This document shows positions 25,426 to 33,328 of a stretch of 64,000 nt of DNA, in pieces. The notes beneath the pieces were generated by a model that ran no database searches, had not been told where the DNA came from, and worked only from the letters and a program-made list of their open reading frames with translations. Made by a program: the position numbers and the translations under genes. The number at the start of each line of letters is the position of its first letter. The stretch's first letter is position 1. The DNA is from CAXBNB01 sp965267535 (GTDB taxonomy: Bacteria; Bacteroidota; Bacteroidia; Cytophagales; Cyclobacteriaceae), in the NCBI GenBank assembly GCA_965267535.1, contig OZ254082.1:4588001-4652000 (forward strand), written 5' to 3'.

Positions 25426-27000
25426 TTAAGAATTTATCCACCAAAGCTGCTTCCATGCACTCATTTCTCCTTCGTTGGTCTGTGGTGCTCCCGGGGTACT
25501 CCGCCCATTTTTGATGTATTGAGTCAATAGTTCCTGCAGTTCGGCTACTTTTTCAGGGTTTGCTGCCTGCAGGTTGTTCTTTTCAGCCGGATCGTCGGTC
25601 AGGTTGTAGAGCTGCACCCGAGGCAAGCCCTCCTGAGCTTTTTTGTCGTTGGGCCTGGGAAAACTCCAGCCACCCGATCCCGGACACATGATCAGCTTCC
25701 AGTCTCCTTTTCTAATCGCAAAACTACCGTTGATCGAGTGATGCACGGTAGCTTCACGCAGAGGTTTCTTTCCCTGACTACCGTCAAGTACAGGCAACAT
25801 ACTATAGCTATCTTCCCCCTCATGATCCTGCAGCGCGTATCCGGTAAGCGCCGCACAGGTAGCCACAAAATCAGTAGTACATATTGTCTGATCGGAAGAA
25901 GAGCCTTTCGCCACCCGTGCAGGCCACTTTACAATAAATGGCACTCTATGCCCTCCTTCATAAATATCCGCTTTGTGCCCCCGATACACGTAGCTCGGGT
26001 AGTGACCCTTTGCAGTCATTTCTTCTATTTTTGCTGCCGGAGAGCACCCATTGTCACTGGTAAAAATAATCATGGTGTTTTCTTCTATTCCGGCCTCTTT
26101 TACCGCCTGAGTGAGCCGGCCCATATAGTCATCCACCAACATTACAAAATCGCCATAAGGGTTGAGACCACTCTTGCCTTGCCACTCTTCGGTCGGCAAT
26201 ATGGGTGTATGAGGAGAAGGCAAGGGAAGGTAAAGAAAAAAGGGTTTTTCATCCGAAGCATGTTCTTTTACATACTGAATTCCCCTTCGGAAAAAATTAG
26301 GCGTTACATCGTCGTGATCAAAGTCGCTGGCTGTGGGCCCTTTTCTCCACCACGAATATTTTCCTTTATTTTCTGTGATGGTATCCGGTAGTGCTGTGGC
26401 TTTTCCGTTTTCTACATATACATAAGGCGCCATATCCAGCGAGCCACTATGACCATAGGCATAATCAAACCCCAGATCGTTGGGATTGTTAGTGATCGGC
26501 CCTGCATAATCTATAGCATCAAAATCCTGTATATTCCATCCAGCACCTTTGTTTTCTACAGAATCAACAACAGACCAGTCCCACCCCAGGTGCCACTTGC
26601 CTATGTAGGCGGTTTGGTAACCCTGCGCCTTGAGCAAAGAAGCGGCTGTTGTTCGGCTCGAGGGAATCAGCGCCTTAGACTTGCCTGTAAGCACTCCCTG
26701 CTTTAAGCGAGACCGCCAGTTGTACCTGCCCGTGAGTATGCCATATCGGGTAGGCGTACACACCGACGAAGAAGTGTGAGCATCAGTAAATATCATGCCC
26801 TGAGCAGCCAGCTTGTCCAGGTGGGGAGTTGGAATTTTAGAATCCGGATTAAAAGCTCCCACATCGCCATACCCCAGGTCATCTGCCAACACGTAAATTA
26901 TATTGGGTGGCTTAGGCGTTTCTTCTGTCGGTTGGTTACACGAAAAAAATAAAGGGCATATCAATAGCCCCACAAAAAAGGAATAGTAGTTTAGGTTCAT
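25426..27000 (-). CDS. Arylsulfatase-type sulfatase, lipoprotein
   Basis: A 524-residue sulfatase with a lipoprotein signal (FFSC, Cys near residue 21), so anchored in the envelope. The nucleophile site is CTPTR near residue 81, where the Cys must be turned into formylglycine; the neighbouring LTGRY completes the signature. Calcium ligands are the DD pair of YVLADDLGYGD near residue 40 and the IIFTSDNGCSP segment near residue 305. It removes sulfate esters, probably from algal or animal glycans. It is upstream of the permease and probably co-transcribed. A maturase for formylglycine is not in the window. Confidence 0.93.
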   Translation of the reverse strand: MNLNYYSFFVGLLICPLFFSCNQPTEETPKPPNIIYVLADDLGYGDVGAFNPDSKIPTPHLDKLAAQGMIFTDAHTSSSVCTPTRYGILTGRYNWRSRLKQGVLTGKSKALIPSSRTTAASLLKAQGYQTAYIGKWHLGWDWSVVDSVENKGAGWNIQDFDAIDYAGPITNNPNDLGFDYAYGHSGSLDMAPYVYVENGKATALPDTITENKGKYSWWRKGPTASDFDHDDVTPNFFRRGIQYVKEHASDEKPFFLYLPLPSPHTPILPTEEWQGKSGLNPYGDFVMLVDDYMGRLTQAVKEAGIEENTMIIFTSDNGCSPAAKIEEMTAKGHYPSYVYRGHKADIYEGGHRVPFIVKWPARVAKGSSSDQTICTTDFVATCAALTGYALQDHEGEDSYSMLPVLDGSQGKKPLREATVHHSINGSFAIRKGDWKLIMCPGSGGWSFPRPNDKKAQEGLPRVQLYNLTDDPAEKNNLQAANPEKVAELQELLTQYIKNGRSTPGAPQTNEGEMSAWKQLWWINS

Positions 27001-27205
27001 TGCAATCTGTATTTTAGTTTAGTAGTGAACAGGCAAATTATCAAAAGCTATTCCAAAAACACAATACGACGCGGAAAACCGAACCTGACACCCTCTGGTA
27101 TTCACTAAAATGAACCAAAGACTGTTTTCCATGCTACCCTTTTCGGTTTGTTACAAAAGAGGAGAGAAGGCCAAATGATTGAAAAATAAGAGAGGGATAA
27201 AAAAC

Positions 27206-27231
27206 AAAAAGCAGCTGTAAAGCTGCTTTTT
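27206..27231 (-). terminator. Intrinsic terminator of the tRNA transcript
   Basis: A perfect 11-bp stem, AAAAAGCAGCT and AGCTGCTTTTT around a GTAA loop, directly follows the 3' end of tRNA-Leu on the minus strand; a T-rich tract continues past it. Confidence 0.85.
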
Positions 27232-27232
27232 G

Positions 27233-27316
27233 TACCAGAGGCGGGACTTGAACCCGCACGACCCGAAGGTCACAAGATTTTAAGTCTTGCGTGTCTACCA
27301 ATTCCACCACTCCGGC
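27233..27316 (-). tRNA. tRNA-Leu (anticodon TAA)
   Basis: An 84-nt tRNA. The acceptor stem pairs GCCGGAG with CTCTGGT (two G-U pairs), the anticodon stem CAAGA/TCTTG encloses the loop with TAA, the long variable arm pairs GACC with GGTC around TTCG as in class II tRNAs, and the T arm reads GCGGGTTCAAGTCCCGC. CCA is not encoded. It is transcribed after tRNA-Gly from the same strand. Confidence 0.95.
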
Positions 27317-27400
27317 AGTTCTTCACGTGAGCGCATAAAAAAAGTGTATGCGCGATGCTATTGCACCTTCTCACTCACATACACTCTCACACTCAATTGG

Positions 27401-27473
27401 AGCGAAAGACGGGGTTCGAACCCGCGACCTCCACCTTGGCAAGGTGGCGCTCTACCAGCTGAGCTACTTTCGC
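27401..27473 (-). tRNA. tRNA-Gly (anticodon GCC)
   Basis: A 73-nt tRNA with acceptor stem GCGAAAG/CTTTCGC, anticodon stem CCACC/GGTGG around TTGCCAA, and the T arm GCGGGTTCGAACCCCGT. Discriminator base is T and CCA is not encoded. It lies 84 bases upstream of tRNA-Leu, probably in one transcript ending at the hairpin at 27206-27231. Confidence 0.96.
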
Positions 27474-27713
27474 ATTATTATTTTTATTAGTCCTGCTGAC
27501 CAAATGGGAGTGCAAAGATAGAAACCGGCTTTTATTTTTCAACTATTTGCAAATAAATTTTCACAAAGTTGATGAAAATTTTTCAGCTCCTGTTCTGCTG
27601 TTTTCTCTACCCCAAACAAATCTTCAGAAGCTAAAATCGTGTCTTCCAGCGGCTTCTTCTATTTTTTAGCAGCAATTTAACCTCCAACAGCAAGGGTTAT
27701 CGGCTAATAAACA

Positions 27714-27721
27714 TATCTTTG
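27714..27721 (+). promoter_or_regulatory. Bacteroidota -7 box (TATCTTTG) for typA
   Basis: Exact TAnnTTTG match 22 bases before the typA start codon. The same octamer precedes tyrS at 62985. Confidence 0.5.
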
Positions 27722-27743
27722 CGCCTTAATTTTTTTACGAGCA

Positions 27744-29516
27744 ATGTCAGAAATCAGAAATGTCGCGATCATCGCACACGTTGACCATGGTAAAACTACC
27801 TTGGTTGATAAAATTATTTATGCTACCAACAGCCTAAACCGAAAACAGGACAACAAAGAGCTAATCCTCGACAATAATGACCTGGAGCGCGAACGCGGCA
27901 TAACTATTTTGTCTAAAAATGTATCCGTAGAATACAAGGGGGTAAAGATCAACATTATCGATACTCCGGGTCACGCCGACTTTGGCGGTGAGGTAGAACG
28001 CGTACTCAGCATGGCCGATGGCGTAATTCTGCTGGTAGATGCCTTTGAGGGTGCTATGCCACAGACTCGCTTTGTGCTGAGCAAGGCTTTGGGACTTGGC
28101 CTCAAACCTATCGTAGTAGTAAACAAGGTAGACAAGGAAAACTGTCGTCCGGACGAAGTGCACGAAGAAGTTTTCGACCTGATGTTTAACCTGGAAGCTA
28201 CCGAAGATCAACTCGATTTTGAAACCTTATACGGATCTTCTAAAAATGGCTGGATGAGCCATGACTGGAAACAGGAAACAGACAGCATCACACCACTGCT
28301 GGATACCATAATAAAAGTAATACCCCCTCCACAAAACCGTGAAGGTGTACTCCGTATGAAAATCACTTCCCTGGATTTTTCTTCCTTTACCGGCCGTATA
28401 GCCATAGGCAGAATATATCAGGGCAGCATAAAAGAAGGACAAAGCCTGGGGCTTACCAAGAAAGACGATACCATCAAGCGTGTACGCATCAAAGAACTTC
28501 ACGTGTTTGAAGGACTAGGCAAAAGACGCGTAGAAGAGGTAGCCTGTGGCGACATCTGTGCTGTTACTGGTATCGAAGACTTTGATATAGGGGATACAAT
28601 TACCGACTTTGACAATCCCGAACCCATGGAGCGCGTAGGTGTAGACGAGCCCACCATGAATATGCTTTTTACCATCAACAACTCTCCGTTTTTTGGTAAA
28701 GAAGGCAAGTTTGTTACTTCAAGGCACCTGCGTGACAGACTTTTTAAGGAAACAGAAAAAAACCTGGCACTGCGTGTAGAAACCACCGACTCTGAAGATA
28801 AATTTTTAGTGTACGGGCGTGGTGTACTCCACTTGTCGGTACTGATCGAGACCATGCGTCGCGAAGGATATGAATTGCAGGTAGGACAGCCACAAGTGAT
28901 TTTCAAAGAAATAGACGGACAAAAGCACGAGCCGGTAGAACACCTGGTAATAGACGTGCCGGAGGAAACTTCTGGCAAAGCCATAGAACTAGTAACCAAG
29001 CGCAAAGGTGAACTTACAGTAATGGCCCCCAAAGGCGATGTGCAGCACCTGGAATTTAACATTCCTGCGCGTGGGCTTATTGGCCTCAGAAATCAAATAC
29101 TAACTGCTACCGCCGGAGAAGCCGTAATGACGCACCGCTTCAACGGATACGAACCCTACAAAGGAGATATGCAGGGAAGGCAAAACGGGTCGCTCGTATC
29201 GATGGAGACGGGAGCCTGTACAGCTTATGCCATAGACAAACTGCAAGACAGGGGATTTTTCTTTGTAGATCCGGGAGAAGATCTATATGTAGGTCAGGTA
29301 ATTGGCGAGCACTCCCGATCCAACGATCTGGCAGTGAACGTACAAAAAGGCAAAAAACTGACCAACATGCGTACATCCGGGTCTGACACGAACGTAAAAA
29401 TTGCACCGGCTAAGAAGTTTTCGCTGGAAGAAGCACTCGAATACATCAACGAAGACGAATATGTGGAAGTAACGCCCCAGTCGCTTCGTATGCGAAAAAT
29501 CGATTTCAGACCGTAA
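27744..29516 (+). CDS. typA: Translational GTPase TypA/BipA
   Basis: A 590-residue ribosome-binding GTPase involved in 50S assembly and stress growth. G motifs are intact: AHVDHGKTTLVDKI (P-loop) near residue 10, RERGITI (switch I), DTPGHADFGGEV (switch II) and NKVDKE near residue 126. The EF-G-like domains III and V and the TypA-specific C-terminal region follow (FNIPARGLIGLRNQ near residue 440). The chain is slightly short of the usual 600-610 residues. A TATCTTTG box precedes it and a perfect terminator follows, so it is a single-gene unit. Confidence 0.97.
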   Translation: MSEIRNVAIIAHVDHGKTTLVDKIIYATNSLNRKQDNKELILDNNDLERERGITILSKNVSVEYKGVKINIIDTPGHADFGGEVERVLSMADGVILLVDAFEGAMPQTRFVLSKALGLGLKPIVVVNKVDKENCRPDEVHEEVFDLMFNLEATEDQLDFETLYGSSKNGWMSHDWKQETDSITPLLDTIIKVIPPPQNREGVLRMKITSLDFSSFTGRIAIGRIYQGSIKEGQSLGLTKKDDTIKRVRIKELHVFEGLGKRRVEEVACGDICAVTGIEDFDIGDTITDFDNPEPMERVGVDEPTMNMLFTINNSPFFGKEGKFVTSRHLRDRLFKETEKNLALRVETTDSEDKFLVYGRGVLHLSVLIETMRREGYELQVGQPQVIFKEIDGQKHEPVEHLVIDVPEETSGKAIELVTKRKGELTVMAPKGDVQHLEFNIPARGLIGLRNQILTATAGEAVMTHRFNGYEPYKGDMQGRQNGSLVSMETGACTAYAIDKLQDRGFFFVDPGEDLYVGQVIGEHSRSNDLAVNVQKGKKLTNMRTSGSDTNVKIAPAKKFSLEEALEYINEDEYVEVTPQSLRMRKIDFRP

Positions 29517-29544
29517 AAGAAACAACCTTTTACAGAAATAACTC

Positions 29545-29579
29545 AAAGCCTTTTCGATCGTCATCGAAAAGGCTTTTTT
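29545..29579 (+). terminator. Intrinsic terminator after typA
   Basis: A perfect 14-bp stem (AAAGCCTTTTCGAT / ATCGAAAAGGCTTT) with a CGTC loop and a T-run, 28 bases after the stop. It separates typA from the AT-rich nuclease gene. Confidence 0.9.
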
Positions 29580-29678
29580 AATCTCCTATAAGTCAACCAC
29601 TTCACAAAGAACCTTCCCGAAAGTGTTTAAAAGAAAGTTTTTTTATAACTTTTATCTTTCTTTAGCAAAATAACACTT

Positions 29679-31529
29679 ATGAAGCTCGAAAAAATACTTG
29701 ACCTCCTAAACTCGTTTGAAAAAAACGCTTTTCTAAAAACAATTGACAACATCATTTCCAATCAACCTAGAAATTTAAAAGCAATTGATAAAATTTTAAA
29801 TAATGCTAGCGGAGATCTAAAGGCTATGGATAGTCAAAATATTGTAAAGGTGTTCGAACTCATCCAGCCAGAATTTTCGAATTACCTTTCGTACGAATTA
29901 TCAAAGTCAACTAATCAATTAGGAATATTAAGTGATATACTTATCAGAGATGGTAATTGTATTATGAAACTCGATTGGTTTTCAAAGCTATATGATAGTG
30001 AAATCAAAAAACTTAAAACCAAAATCAAAAGCTTTGAACAGGATTTGAAATCAGAAAACTCAGAAATAGACAAAAGCCGGCAAAGAGATTACCAAATTTA
30101 TCAATCTTGTGTAAGAACAGCTTATACAAATGATGACCAAAACAACCAGGAAAGAAAAATCACATTCGACGAGCAAACCATACTCAACACCCTTAGTATT
30201 GAGCTTGAACTTTCTAATGAAGAAATAAAACTGATCAACTACACTATATTACCCTTAACACAAATTGGGGTAGACACAGCAATTAATGACCTGAGAAACC
30301 TCGGCATTTTGTTTTTCTCAAAGAAGACAAACACCATATATGTTGCTGACGAATTAATTAGAATCACAAGACAAATAAAAGGAAAGCCAATTGCTGACAA
30401 GTTTTTCAGAAGGGTATTGCGTCAATTACGTGAACCATTGATAAATATGATTTGCAAAAAACACAATATCAACTGGAGGCTATCGAAAGAAGAAAAAATT
30501 AAAGAAATCATCAAAGAAGGTATTTCCATAAAAGGAATTCTTACGAATGACATTTTTAAAGAGGATACTTCACTAACAGAAAAAAAGAAATTCATCAACG
30601 AACTTTGTGATAAAAACCTAAAAATATCTCCTGCTATAAAAGGAGCCACTGTCTACGAAAAAGTAGATAGCATTATACAACACTTTAACACCATCGAAAG
30701 CGATGAAAAAGTGGGCATTTCTATTGAAGGATACGAAAAGATGCTTACAGAACTCGATAAGACAATACCTAAAACAAACACTTTCTTAAAAAAAGAATTT
30801 GAGCTTCAGGAAGAAACTGTAATGAGCAGCTCTTATCTGCTTAACTTTAATATTAAACCGAGGGATGTTCTCGAAATATTATCAGAAAATGAGCTGAAAA
30901 AACTTTGTGAGACACAATCTATATCTAGTCGTGGAGATATAATTTTCAACATACTTGAAAATTATAAAGACACAGAAAATTTATATTTAGAAAATTACAA
31001 TACTATAGCCCATAGAGATTTAAAAAAACTAAAAGAAAACAGCATCACGATAAAAGAGAGTGAAATTGGTTTGTTGTTTGAAGATCTCACTAAAAACATC
31101 TTTTCCATGTTAGGGTTCTCCGTTGATGAAGAACTAAAAAAACGCCTAAACACAGCTAAGGATAAAATCGACATCATACTAAAAACATCAGAAAACGAAG
31201 TAATTTTAGTAGAATGCAAAACGAATAAAGATGGGGCCTTCAATAAATTCAGTTCCGTTTCCCGACAGTTAAAATCCTATATTAAACTAATCGAAAAAAA
31301 TGAGCTAAGAGTCATTAAAACACTTCTCATTGGTCCCGAATTTTCGGATGACTTTATCAAAGATTGCGGACTGGATTATGAACTTAACCTTTCTTTAATT
31401 ACCTCAAAAACACTATATCGAATCCTAGAATCCTTCAAAATCTCTAAAATGGAACAACTACCGTACAATCTACTAATGAGAGATGTTTTAATTCAAGAAG
31501 AAAGAGTCATAAAGGCCATTTCGAAATAA
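29679..31529 (+). CDS. AT-rich protein with SAP-like segments and C-terminal PD-(D/E)XK nuclease domain
   Basis: A 616-residue protein I cannot place in a named family. The C-terminal 150 residues look like a Mrr-type restriction-endonuclease fold: a helix with Glu (GLLFEDLTKNIF, Glu468), GF at 479-480, Asp498 in DKIDIIL and Glu512/Lys514 in VECK, which together give the D-x(n)-E-x-K active site. Two stretches, about 254-281 (MICKKHNINWRLSKEEKIKEI) and 400-428 (LSENELKKLCETQSIS), resemble SAP-type DNA-binding helices. A coiled coil lies near 105-135. Codon use and base composition are much more AT-rich than the flanking genes, a sign of transfer. Its stop abuts the Crp-type gene with no spacer. 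DNA cleavage, possibly in defence, is inferred from the domains. Confidence 0.65.
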   Translation: MKLEKILDLLNSFEKNAFLKTIDNIISNQPRNLKAIDKILNNASGDLKAMDSQNIVKVFELIQPEFSNYLSYELSKSTNQLGILSDILIRDGNCIMKLDWFSKLYDSEIKKLKTKIKSFEQDLKSENSEIDKSRQRDYQIYQSCVRTAYTNDDQNNQERKITFDEQTILNTLSIELELSNEEIKLINYTILPLTQIGVDTAINDLRNLGILFFSKKTNTIYVADELIRITRQIKGKPIADKFFRRVLRQLREPLINMICKKHNINWRLSKEEKIKEIIKEGISIKGILTNDIFKEDTSLTEKKKFINELCDKNLKISPAIKGATVYEKVDSIIQHFNTIESDEKVGISIEGYEKMLTELDKTIPKTNTFLKKEFELQEETVMSSSYLLNFNIKPRDVLEILSENELKKLCETQSISSRGDIIFNILENYKDTENLYLENYNTIAHRDLKKLKENSITIKESEIGLLFEDLTKNIFSMLGFSVDEELKKRLNTAKDKIDIILKTSENEVILVECKTNKDGAFNKFSSVSRQLKSYIKLIEKNELRVIKTLLIGPEFSDDFIKDCGLDYELNLSLITSKTLYRILESFKISKMEQLPYNLLMRDVLIQEERVIKAISK

Positions 31530-32096
31530 ATGCAGCCTATCCAAGAATACCTTAACTCCATTGCTCCGATCAGCGAACAGGATTGGACATTTTTTTCCGG
31601 CAAACTCACCAAAAAGCATTATGCCAAAAACGAAAAGTTAATCAACGCTGGACAGGTTGAAAATCACATCGCTTTTATTGCTGAGGGTATGGTTAGATTG
31701 TACTATCCGGGCACAGATAACGATCGCACATTTGGCTTTGTTTTTGAAAATGAGTTTGTGAGCGCATACGACTCTTTCCTTACCCGCCAACCCTGCCAGT
31801 ATCATGTGGAATGTCTTGCGCCTACTACCACATGGCTCATTAGCCATACCGACCTCCACGCAATCTACGAACACATTCCTGCCGGCCATCGAATTGGCCG
31901 CCACATAGCCGAACAGCTCTTTCTGATCAAATCCAAAAGAGAAGCCGCACTGCTGAGGCAAAGCGCCGAAGAGCGCTATCTGGCACTTTTTACCGAACGC
32001 CCACAGCTACTCAGGCACATTCCTCTCCGCCACATAGCTTCCTACATAGGAGTTACACCACAGGCATTGAGCAGAATTCGCAAGCGCATTTCTTAA
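31530..32096 (+). CDS. Crp/Fnr family transcriptional regulator
   Basis: A 188-residue regulator with an N-terminal cyclic-nucleotide-binding-like beta barrel (residues about 15-115; NEKLINAGQVENHIAFIAEGMVRLYY) and a C-terminal winged helix (HIPLRHIASYIGVTPQALSRIRKRI). It has the short Bacteroidota layout in which the effector site is degenerate, so cAMP binding cannot be assumed. The ATG follows directly on the TAA of the nuclease gene (31527-31529), which leaves no room for its own leader; its promoter must lie inside the upstream gene, or the two are translated together. It probably controls the DoxX-like gene 51 bases downstream. Confidence 0.88.
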   Translation: MQPIQEYLNSIAPISEQDWTFFSGKLTKKHYAKNEKLINAGQVENHIAFIAEGMVRLYYPGTDNDRTFGFVFENEFVSAYDSFLTRQPCQYHVECLAPTTTWLISHTDLHAIYEHIPAGHRIGRHIAEQLFLIKSKREAALLRQSAEERYLALFTERPQLLRHIPLRHIASYIGVTPQALSRIRKRIS

Positions 32097-32147
32097 CTTA
32101 GGTTCATTGCCTGCTTGTACCGGTTTTCAGACTTTTGCAAAAAAAAG

Positions 32148-32603
32148 ATGAAACCTCTCCTTGTACTTCTTACCGTTTTTGTGCTTTCTCTACTGGCAGG
32201 GCGCTTAGTGTCCGACAAACTACACTTTCGGCTGGCCGGCTGTATAGCCCTGTCGGCGATGCTGCTTTTTACTGCTCTGGGGCATTTTATTTTCACTCAA
32301 GGCATGGCAGCCATGCTACCCGAGATTATACCCTATCGTCGGGAGCTCGTTTATCTCACGGGCCTATTCGAAATTGTATTTGCCATTGGGCTCGTCCTGC
32401 CAGGCTTTCGCAAACTTACCGGTTGGATGGTCGTCGTTTTTCTGCTGCTGGTACTACCTGCCAACATCTACGCAGCTACACAGCACCTAAACTACCAAAC
32501 GGGCATGCTCAACGGTCCGGGCTTGTCCTACCTTTGGCTAAGAGTTCCGCTACAATTGTTTTTTATTGGCTGGGCTTATTTGTCCGCCATTCGGGCTAGA
32601 TAG
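32148..32603 (+). CDS. DoxX-like membrane protein
   Basis: A 151-residue, four-segment membrane protein, read from the ATG at 32148, which follows a purine-rich stretch (AAAAAAAGATG). The second segment with ALGHFIFTQGMAAMLP and the motif YLTGLFEIVFAIGLVLPGFRKLTGW are typical of the DoxX/DoxD-like family. Function in the family is poorly known (thiosulfate or redox links have been proposed). Its position behind a Crp/Fnr regulator is a common Bacteroidota arrangement and points to regulator and target. Confidence 0.78.
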   Translation: MKPLLVLLTVFVLSLLAGRLVSDKLHFRLAGCIALSAMLLFTALGHFIFTQGMAAMLPEIIPYRRELVYLTGLFEIVFAIGLVLPGFRKLTGWMVVVFLLLVLPANIYAATQHLNYQTGMLNGPGLSYLWLRVPLQLFFIGWAYLSAIRAR

Positions 32604-32691
32604 GCAGTGCTAAGAAATTTTATACCTACTTTAAGATTCAAGAGGGTGCTCATGAAAAGCTCTAAAATACCGGTTTTCTTACGGCACCCGG

Positions 32692-33174
32692 TTATCGAAT
32701 GATTCTCCGAAAACCTTTAATACTTTTCCAATAGTAATCTGCGGTGAGGTCAGACTCTATTACTCCCCGCGATGACGATGCGTGAATAAATTTTGGCTTG
32801 CCCCCATCTACTGCTGAGACCACCCCACTATGATACCACTTTTTGCCTTTTTTTCTAAACTTGAAAAACACAATATCTCCGGGGCGTATCCTCTTTGCCG
32901 ATACTTTTTTGCCAAATTTTGACTGTGCCTTAGCTGTTCGGGGCAATTGATAATCTGCTTTTTCAAAGCATCGGAGCATCAAACCGGAGCAATCTATGCC
33001 ACTGGCAGAAACGCCCCCATAACGATACGGCGTGCCCATGTAGGTTCGAGCTGTTGCGATAACTGTGTTCGTCTTTTGTTGCCTTATTTTCTTTTTTTTC
33101 TGCGCCACTCCCTCTTGCGGCAGTAGCATTACCAACCCAAAAAGCAAAAACAAACCGAAGATACGTTTAATCAT
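32692..33174 (-). CDS. NlpC/P60 (C40) cell-wall peptidase
   Basis: A 160-residue exported cysteine peptidase. Signal peptide ends near GVAQ, then a basic stretch. The C40 domain fills the rest: catalytic Cys in GIDCSGLMLRCF near residue 61, His in WYHSGVVSAVDGG near residue 115, and the third polar residue in FIHASSSRGV near residue 130. It cleaves gamma-D-glutamyl-diaminopimelate links in peptidoglycan. It stands alone between DoxX-like (convergent) and aconitase genes. Confidence 0.92.
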   Translation of the reverse strand: MIKRIFGLFLLFGLVMLLPQEGVAQKKKKIRQQKTNTVIATARTYMGTPYRYGGVSASGIDCSGLMLRCFEKADYQLPRTAKAQSKFGKKVSAKRIRPGDIVFFKFRKKGKKWYHSGVVSAVDGGKPKFIHASSSRGVIESDLTADYYWKSIKGFRRIIR

Positions 33175-33276
33175 AATTGTGTGAAGTTTTCTTTTTTGCA
33201 GGTAGCTCAGTCAGGCTAACGGCTTTTCCTGTTTGGTATTATGCTGTTTTTATGGAAAATGTAATCGAAAGGGCAG

Positions 33277-33305
33277 AAAAAAAGCGACCATTGGTCGCTT
33301 TTTTA
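33277..33305. terminator. Bidirectional intrinsic terminator after acn
   Basis: GCGACC and GGTCGC (33284-33289, 33293-33298) form the stem, extended by an A-run on one side and a T-run on the other, so it can work on both strands. It ends the aconitase transcript, 24 bases past its stop. Confidence 0.8.
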
Positions 33306-33328
33306 TATTCTACAATTCTATATAAGAA

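Noticed and set aside
25738..26391. 217-residue frame opposite the sulfatase
   Set aside because: Lies fully inside the sulfatase gene, whose active-site motifs are intact.
23004..27000. Reading the M42 peptidase, permease and sulfatase as one polysaccharide utilisation locus
   Set aside because: The peptidase is convergent to the other two and there is no SusC/SusD pair or glycoside hydrolase beside them.
32135..32599. 154-residue frame overlapping the DoxX-like gene on the same strand
   Set aside because: The other frame gives a clean four-segment DoxX-like protein; this one has no recognisable features.
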